Under the pieces are notes generated by a model. It was not told where the DNA came from, ran no database searches, and saw only the letters and a list, made by a program, of their open reading frames with translations. Shown in pieces: positions 16,158 through 19,521 of a stretch of DNA of 19,521 nucleotides. A program made the position numbers and the translations under genes. Positions within the stretch are counted from its first letter, which is position 1. Each line of letters opens with the position of its first letter. Source of the DNA: Paludibacter sp. GTDB taxonomy: Bacteria > Bacteroidota > Bacteroidia > Bacteroidales > Paludibacteraceae. Location: positions 1 through 19,521 of the forward strand of contig JAQTOL010000008.1 of assembly GCA_028748945.1 (NCBI GenBank), given 5' to 3'.

Positions 16158-17798
16158 TCACACTATATTTTGCATTATCCACTCTTCAAGGTCTTCTTCA
16201 ATTTCCAACCGTTTTTTGATTCTCTTTCGGCGCTTATACATAGTTTCTTTGCTCAAATTCAATAACAGGCAGCCATCCGAAATATCAATTCCCATCCCGA
16301 TTATCACAATAACGATCAGATCGGAAGGCGTGAGGTCTTTGTGTTTCTCCTTCAAATCGGTTATCCGGTTGTTAAACAAACTGTTCGCTTCATCAATGTA
16401 ATCCTGCCATTCATCTTTTGTCAATATCAACTCATTTGTCAATTCTTCCATAAACACTGCCTGTTTTTTGGGTTCAAAAGAGCCTTGTTGTAATTTATTG
16501 AAACGAACGGTTATATCTATTTTTTGCTGAAGTTTCAATAATAACAATTCCTGTTTCTTGCTATTCTCCAATTCTTTTTCTCTTAATTCAAATGCTGTTT
16601 TTTGTTGTTTTATTTCCAGTTCCGTCAGTTTTCGCTTATTACGGATATTTATCCGTTGAAACACAAGCAAAATTATCAGTATCAGTATTATCAGAAAACC
16701 AATGCCAATAATTACATTCCGGTTAGCAATTTTCAATTCAGCATTTTCTTTCTCTTTCTCAGACAGATCAAATTGCTTATCAATTTGATATAGCTGACTT
16801 TTCTGTTTTATATAAAAAATGGAATCTTGCCTTAAATAGGCTTGTTGGAAAGAATAATAAGCTTGTTCGAAATTCTTTCTTTTTTCATAAACAGCAGCTT
16901 CGGCCAGATTTTTCAGAACTTCTGTTTCACTTACTCCTTTCTCTTCATGGGCAATTCTTAAATAGAATGTTGCCGAATCAGCCTTGTTGAGTTCTGTATA
17001 TAAGTATGCCAGATAGGAAGCATTTCGGCTCCTAAGGTCCGGGCAATGATTAAATCCGACAAGGATTTTATTTACAGCCTCTCTTTTATTCTTTTTGTAC
17101 AGCAGTTCACCTTGTTGAGATGTAATATAATAATATAATACCGTATCATTAACTTCTTCCGCCAGTTTTAATGCTCTGTCAGAATAATACATCACACTGT
17201 CGAAAGGTTGCTCTAATTGTAAAAGCATAATGGATATTTCTAAATACGATGAAATCTGATATTTTTTATTCCCGGACAGTTTAAATAATTCTAACGATTT
17301 TTTAAAGCAAAGACCTGCCTCATAATAATTCTTATCCTGTATATAAATGTACCCCATATTTATAGTTGCCAAACCTGAAATGTTGTATTCCCCGGTATTT
17401 TCCAAAGCCAACAATGCATTCTTATAGGCTAACATGGCTTTTTCATTATTATGCAGCAATTCCGAAACACAACCCAACATATAATATGAAGTTCCACTGT
17501 ATTTTTTTAAATCTGTTTTGGCATAATAATCAACGGCTACTTGAATCAAACTATCCGATTTTATATCCATATATAATTTATAACGGGCTTGAGTATAGTG
17601 CAGACACCACGCGGCATAATCGGACTTCGATAAATGTTCGGGTTTGTCAATTGTATTTAAGAGTTTGAATGCACTGTCGGGATGTTCGGTTAGCAAACTC
17701 TCTGCTTTCAGTATAACGGCATGGTCGGTATAGTGAATTCCACATGCCGAAAGTAACATACAAAAAATACTCAGAAATAATATTTCTTTATTTTTCAT
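16158..17798 (-). CDS. TPR lipoprotein-like transmembrane regulator with C-terminal HTH
   Basis: This 546-residue protein appears to join a periplasmic TPR sensor to a cytoplasmic DNA-binding end. The N-terminus is a signal peptide with lipobox LLSAC (Cys19). Residues about 25-345 form TPR-like helix pairs (SYYMLGCVSELLHNNEKAML, LATINMGYIYIQDKNYYEAG, NLAEAAVYEKRKNFEQAYYS). A transmembrane helix lies at about 358-381 (NVIIGIGFLIILILIILLVF), then a basic/acidic coiled coil to about 440. The end (about 487-546) is helix-turn-helix-like: LTPSDLIVIVIIGMGIDISD, LLLNLSKETMYKRRKRIKKR. Having both a lipobox and an internal helix is odd, and lipidation is uncertain. Layout and C-terminus parallel the convergent Y_Y_Y regulator. 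It is divergent from a DUF3244-like gene, a likely target. Confidence 0.8.
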   Translation of the reverse strand: MKNKEILFLSIFCMLLSACGIHYTDHAVILKAESLLTEHPDSAFKLLNTIDKPEHLSKSDYAAWCLHYTQARYKLYMDIKSDSLIQVAVDYYAKTDLKKYSGTSYYMLGCVSELLHNNEKAMLAYKNALLALENTGEYNISGLATINMGYIYIQDKNYYEAGLCFKKSLELFKLSGNKKYQISSYLEISIMLLQLEQPFDSVMYYSDRALKLAEEVNDTVLYYYITSQQGELLYKKNKREAVNKILVGFNHCPDLRSRNASYLAYLYTELNKADSATFYLRIAHEEKGVSETEVLKNLAEAAVYEKRKNFEQAYYSFQQAYLRQDSIFYIKQKSQLYQIDKQFDLSEKEKENAELKIANRNVIIGIGFLIILILIILLVFQRINIRNKRKLTELEIKQQKTAFELREKELENSKKQELLLLKLQQKIDITVRFNKLQQGSFEPKKQAVFMEELTNELILTKDEWQDYIDEANSLFNNRITDLKEKHKDLTPSDLIVIVIIGMGIDISDGCLLLNLSKETMYKRRKRIKKRLEIEEDLEEWIMQNIV

Positions 17799-17890
17799 TT
17801 TTCCTTGTGTTGGCTCGTTAAAAATGCTGTTTTTTCCCCCTCAATAGATGCCTGTACCGTAATTGCTTTTTCAAGCACATGTATTTGTCA

Positions 17891-17907
17891 TATATTCAGC
17901 AATATAT
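17891..17907. promoter_or_regulatory. Candidate operator, copy 1 (TATATTCAGCAATATAT)
   Basis: This 17-bp sequence lies in the divergent region between the TPR regulator and the DUF3244-like gene. It recurs with one mismatch at 18664-18680. It is part of the dyad CATATAT-6 nt-ATATATG (17889-17908). Placement upstream of both genes suggests a regulator site; this is inference only. Confidence 0.35.
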
Positions 17908-17941
17908 GTTTTTGAAATTCGCTTGCTGTACCGATGTTTTT

Positions 17942-17973
17942 TTTGATAATCCGATAAAACCTGATTAACTTTG
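17942..17973 (+). promoter_or_regulatory. Promoter of the DUF3244-like gene
   Basis: TTTG at 17942-17945 and TAACTTTG at 17966-17973 are 20 bp apart, a full match to the Bacteroidota consensus. The -7 box ends 50 bp before the start codon. The candidate operator ends 34 bp upstream of the -33 box, a spacing suited to an activator. Confidence 0.7.
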
Positions 17974-18023
17974 GGTACAAAATTAATAAATATTCTTCAA
18001 TTTTTAAACAATCGATTTTTATC

Positions 18024-18389
18024 ATGAAAAAGTCTCTTTTATTTTGTCTTCTTTTTTTATTTTCTGCATTTACAGGTATTTATGCAGTAGATGTACCCCT
18101 GGACAAATCAAATCCTACTCCATCGCCAACCCGTCCGCGTGCCCCCATACTTATTCCGGTAACGGTGGATATTTCGAACACCGATTTATACCTGAACTTT
18201 ACAAGTGAGGTAGGAATAGTCGATATTGTAATTACAGACGATAATGGTTCTACGATATATCAACAATCGGTAGATACAAATTCAACCAATGAATTATATA
18301 TCCCTGTTGATAGTTGGAAAACAGGAAACTATAGCATTGAAATTATTTATGGGAGCATTACACTGACTGGAAACTTCAGCCTGCAATAA
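18024..18389 (+). CDS. Small exported DUF3244-like protein
   Basis: This is a 121-residue protein with a clear signal peptide (about 1-21, MKKSLLFCLLFLFSAFTGIY then A). A Pro/Thr/Arg-rich stretch (NPTPSPTRPRAPILIPV) leads into one small beta-sandwich-like domain (VDISNTDLYLNFTSEVGIVD, ITDDNGSTIYQQSV, WKTGNYSIEIIYGSITLTGN). This matches the pattern of DUF3244, a Bacteroidales family of short secreted proteins of unknown function that has the same length and the same ITLTGNFSL-type ending. It starts 225 bp from the divergent TPR regulator, which suggests a regulator-target pair. A full promoter lies upstream. Downstream is a 21-bp tandem-repeat array that stays in the same frame after the TAA stop. 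Confidence 0.75.
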   Translation: MKKSLLFCLLFLFSAFTGIYAVDVPLDKSNPTPSPTRPRAPILIPVTVDISNTDLYLNFTSEVGIVDIVITDDNGSTIYQQSVDTNSTNELYIPVDSWKTGNYSIEIIYGSITLTGNFSLQ

Positions 18390-18428
18390 ATAGTCACGGG
18401 GGAAAATAAATATTTTTTAAGGCGGAAA

Positions 18429-18617
18429 CTTCCCGCCCAAAGGAAAAAAGTTTCCGCCCGAAAGAAAAAAGTTTCCGTCCGAAGGAAAAATCTTTCCGCC
18501 CAAAGGAATAATGTTCCCGTTCGGGGACGGAAGCTTTCAGTCTCAGGGAATATTTTTCCCGCCCGGGGGCGGAAACTTAATTACTTCAGGAAGAATGTTT
18601 CAGTCCTGAATATTTAA
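18429..18617. repeat. Array of nine 21-bp tandem repeats with palindromic cores
   Basis: Units begin at 18429, 18450, 18471, 18492, 18513, 18534, 18555, 18576 and 18597. The best are GTTTCCGCCCGAAAGAAAAAA (18450; 21 nt given here split as GTTTCCGCCC and GAAAGAAAAAA) and its near copies at 18471 and 18492. Later units diverge but keep the 21-bp period. Most units are self-complementary (TTTCC...GGAAA), and the one at 18555-18575 is nearly a full palindrome. A tenth, weaker unit may precede at 18408. There are no unique spacers, so it is not a CRISPR. The array fills most of the gap between the DUF3244-like gene and the next gene. Confidence 0.8.
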
Positions 18618-18663
18618 TTGCTCAGATATGGTTGGGTAAAAAAATGAATTAATACAAATGGCT

Positions 18664-18680
18664 TATATACAGCAATATAT
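18664..18680. promoter_or_regulatory. Candidate operator, copy 2 (TATATACAGCAATATAT)
   Basis: This matches the 17-bp site at 17891-17907 in 16 of 17 positions and also forms an A+T-rich dyad around CAGCA. It ends 41 bp before the start of the 221-residue protein gene. The shared site suggests co-regulation with the DUF3244-like gene. Confidence 0.35.
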
Positions 18681-18721
18681 AAAGTAGTGAAAATTATGTT
18701 CAATTTTAAAAAATTAAAACT

Positions 18722-19387
18722 ATGTCAGATTACATTTCAAAAAATGATGCCGACATGAATGTTTGGCAAGGAAACCTGATTGAAATTGTTGAACCCAATT
18801 TAACAGCATGGGGTATTCCTATTGAAGATTTTACAACTGTAAAATCAAAACAAACTATCTGGGTAAACGCCTTTAACAAGGCAAGTAACAAACAAAACCG
18901 CACGGCAGCCGACGTGTTGGCAAAAGACGAAGCAGGTGCCGATTACAAGAAAACAATTCGCGCTTTTGTGGGACAATGGTTGACTAACAACAGCAAAGTA
19001 GCCGATGCCGACCGTACACGCATGGGACTTACCGTAAAAACAGGAACACACACAGCTACGCCTGTACCAACAACAAGTCCGATAGGGGTTATTGATTTTT
19101 CGGTACGCTTACAACACAGCATTCATTTCTCCGACGAAGCTTCGGCACGAAGCAAAGCCAAACCCGAAGGAGTGCATGGTTGCGAAATTTACATGAAAGT
19201 AGATGGTGATGCGCCCAAAGATGCTTCGGAACTAACGTATGTGGCTACTGATACGGCTTCGCCCTACGTACAGAAATTTGATGGAAGCAAAGTAGGGAAA
19301 CCGGTTTACTACTGGCTACGGTGGGTAAACACCCGCGGCGAATCCGGCCCCTGGAGTAGTACGGTAAGTGCTATGGTGGTGGGATAA
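18722..19387 (+). CDS. Uncharacterised 221-aa protein with helical N-terminus and Ig/FN3-like C-terminus
   Basis: I do not recognise a named family. The protein has no signal peptide and no membrane segment. Residues about 10-105 look mainly helical and polar (WQGNLIEIVEPNLTAWGIPI, IRAFVGQWLTNNSKVADADR). A Thr/Pro-rich hinge (THTATPVPTTSP) leads to a beta-rich domain at about 120-221 (IDFSVRLQHSIHF, GCEIYMKVDGD, PVYYWLRWVNTRGESGPWSS). The YYWLRWVNTRGESGPWS end resembles the last strands of fibronectin type III or Ig-like domains. Base composition is richer in G+C than the flanking DNA. ATG 18722 follows an A-rich leader, common in this phylum. The upstream repeat array and candidate operator, and a long downstream hairpin, mark it as a single unit. 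Its role is unknown. Confidence 0.8.
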   Translation: MSDYISKNDADMNVWQGNLIEIVEPNLTAWGIPIEDFTTVKSKQTIWVNAFNKASNKQNRTAADVLAKDEAGADYKKTIRAFVGQWLTNNSKVADADRTRMGLTVKTGTHTATPVPTTSPIGVIDFSVRLQHSIHFSDEASARSKAKPEGVHGCEIYMKVDGDAPKDASELTYVATDTASPYVQKFDGSKVGKPVYYWLRWVNTRGESGPWSSTVSAMVVG

Positions 19388-19412
19388 GAAAATATTTTAT
19401 TAATTAAATACG

Positions 19413-19450
19413 ACCTTTCCCAATCCGTTAGTTAACGGATTGGGAAAGGT
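19413..19450 (+). terminator. Long perfect hairpin after the 221-aa protein gene
   Basis: An 18-bp perfect stem (19413-19430 with 19433-19450) is separated by GT, so the real loop is about four bases. It begins 25 bp after the stop codon. No T run follows, so it may act as a 3'-end stabiliser or an atypical terminator. Confidence 0.5.
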
Positions 19451-19486
19451 TACAACAAAACAAACAAACTAAAATGACTATCAATT

Positions 19487-19521
19487 ATGAATAAACTTAC
19501 GCTTTCCTTTTTCTTCTGTTG
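19487..19521 (+). CDS. Start of a probably exported protein, cut by the window edge
   Basis: ATG 19487 opens MNKLTLSFFFC, a Lys followed by a hydrophobic run as in a signal peptide. Only 11 full codons are present. The leader before it is A-rich, typical of start sites here. No function can be given. Confidence 0.5.
   Translation, partial: MNKLTLSFFFC

Noticed and set aside
17978..17985. Minus-strand -7 box (TAATTTTG) for the TPR regulator
   Set aside because: It fits the -7 consensus, but no -33 box lies at the right spacing and it would give a 180-nt leader overlapping the opposite promoter.
18429..18617. CRISPR array
   Set aside because: The 21-bp units follow each other directly with no unique spacers, diverge along the array, and no cas genes are present.

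Overview
The window looks like chromosomal DNA of a member of the Bacteroidota, probably Bacteroidales or Marinilabiliales. The evidence is a fused SecD-SecF gene, two large secreted proteins with C-terminal type IX secretion (T9SS, Por) sorting domains, a small DUF3244-like protein, a periplasmic beta-propeller/Y_Y_Y regulator, and A+T-rich promoters of the Bacteroidota TTG-N19/20-TAnnTTTG type. The exact genus cannot be read from the sequence.

Layout: 24-4115 (-) encodes a very large secreted T9SS protein (Asp-box propeller, LamG domain, sorting tail). At 4626-4697 (+) lies an initiator tRNA-fMet with its own promoter and terminator. Directly after it is a broken GIY-YIG nuclease gene (4755-5004), followed by a palindrome and a 23-bp near-copy of the tRNA 3' end (5040-5062), a layout expected of a decayed tRNA-targeted element. 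SecDF follows (5221-8226, +). A second T9SS cargo protein is at 8617-9942 (-).

A three-gene minus-strand operon (12471 down to 10304) encodes ExbB/TolQ, ExbD/TolR and, in the place normally held by TonB or TolA, a membrane-anchored protein with a long charged linker and a C-terminal DUF4294-like domain. This is the most unusual gene set in the window and may be a variant proton-driven energy-transducing system.

The right third holds two membrane-spanning one-component regulators facing each other: a beta-propeller/Y_Y_Y protein (12899-15760, +) and a TPR lipoprotein-like protein (16158-17798, -). Their sensor halves are unrelated, but both end in a coiled coil and a LuxR-like helix-turn-helix. 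Between them are a 57-nt hairpin and a 170-bp inverted-repeat element. The TPR regulator is divergent from a DUF3244-like small secreted protein (18024-18389). That gene is followed by an array of 21-bp tandem repeats with palindromic cores, then an unrecognised 221-aa protein with an Ig/FN3-like C-terminus, a long hairpin, and the first codons of another probably exported protein at the window edge. A 17-bp dyad is found upstream of both the DUF3244-like and the 221-aa genes and is a candidate operator for the TPR regulator.
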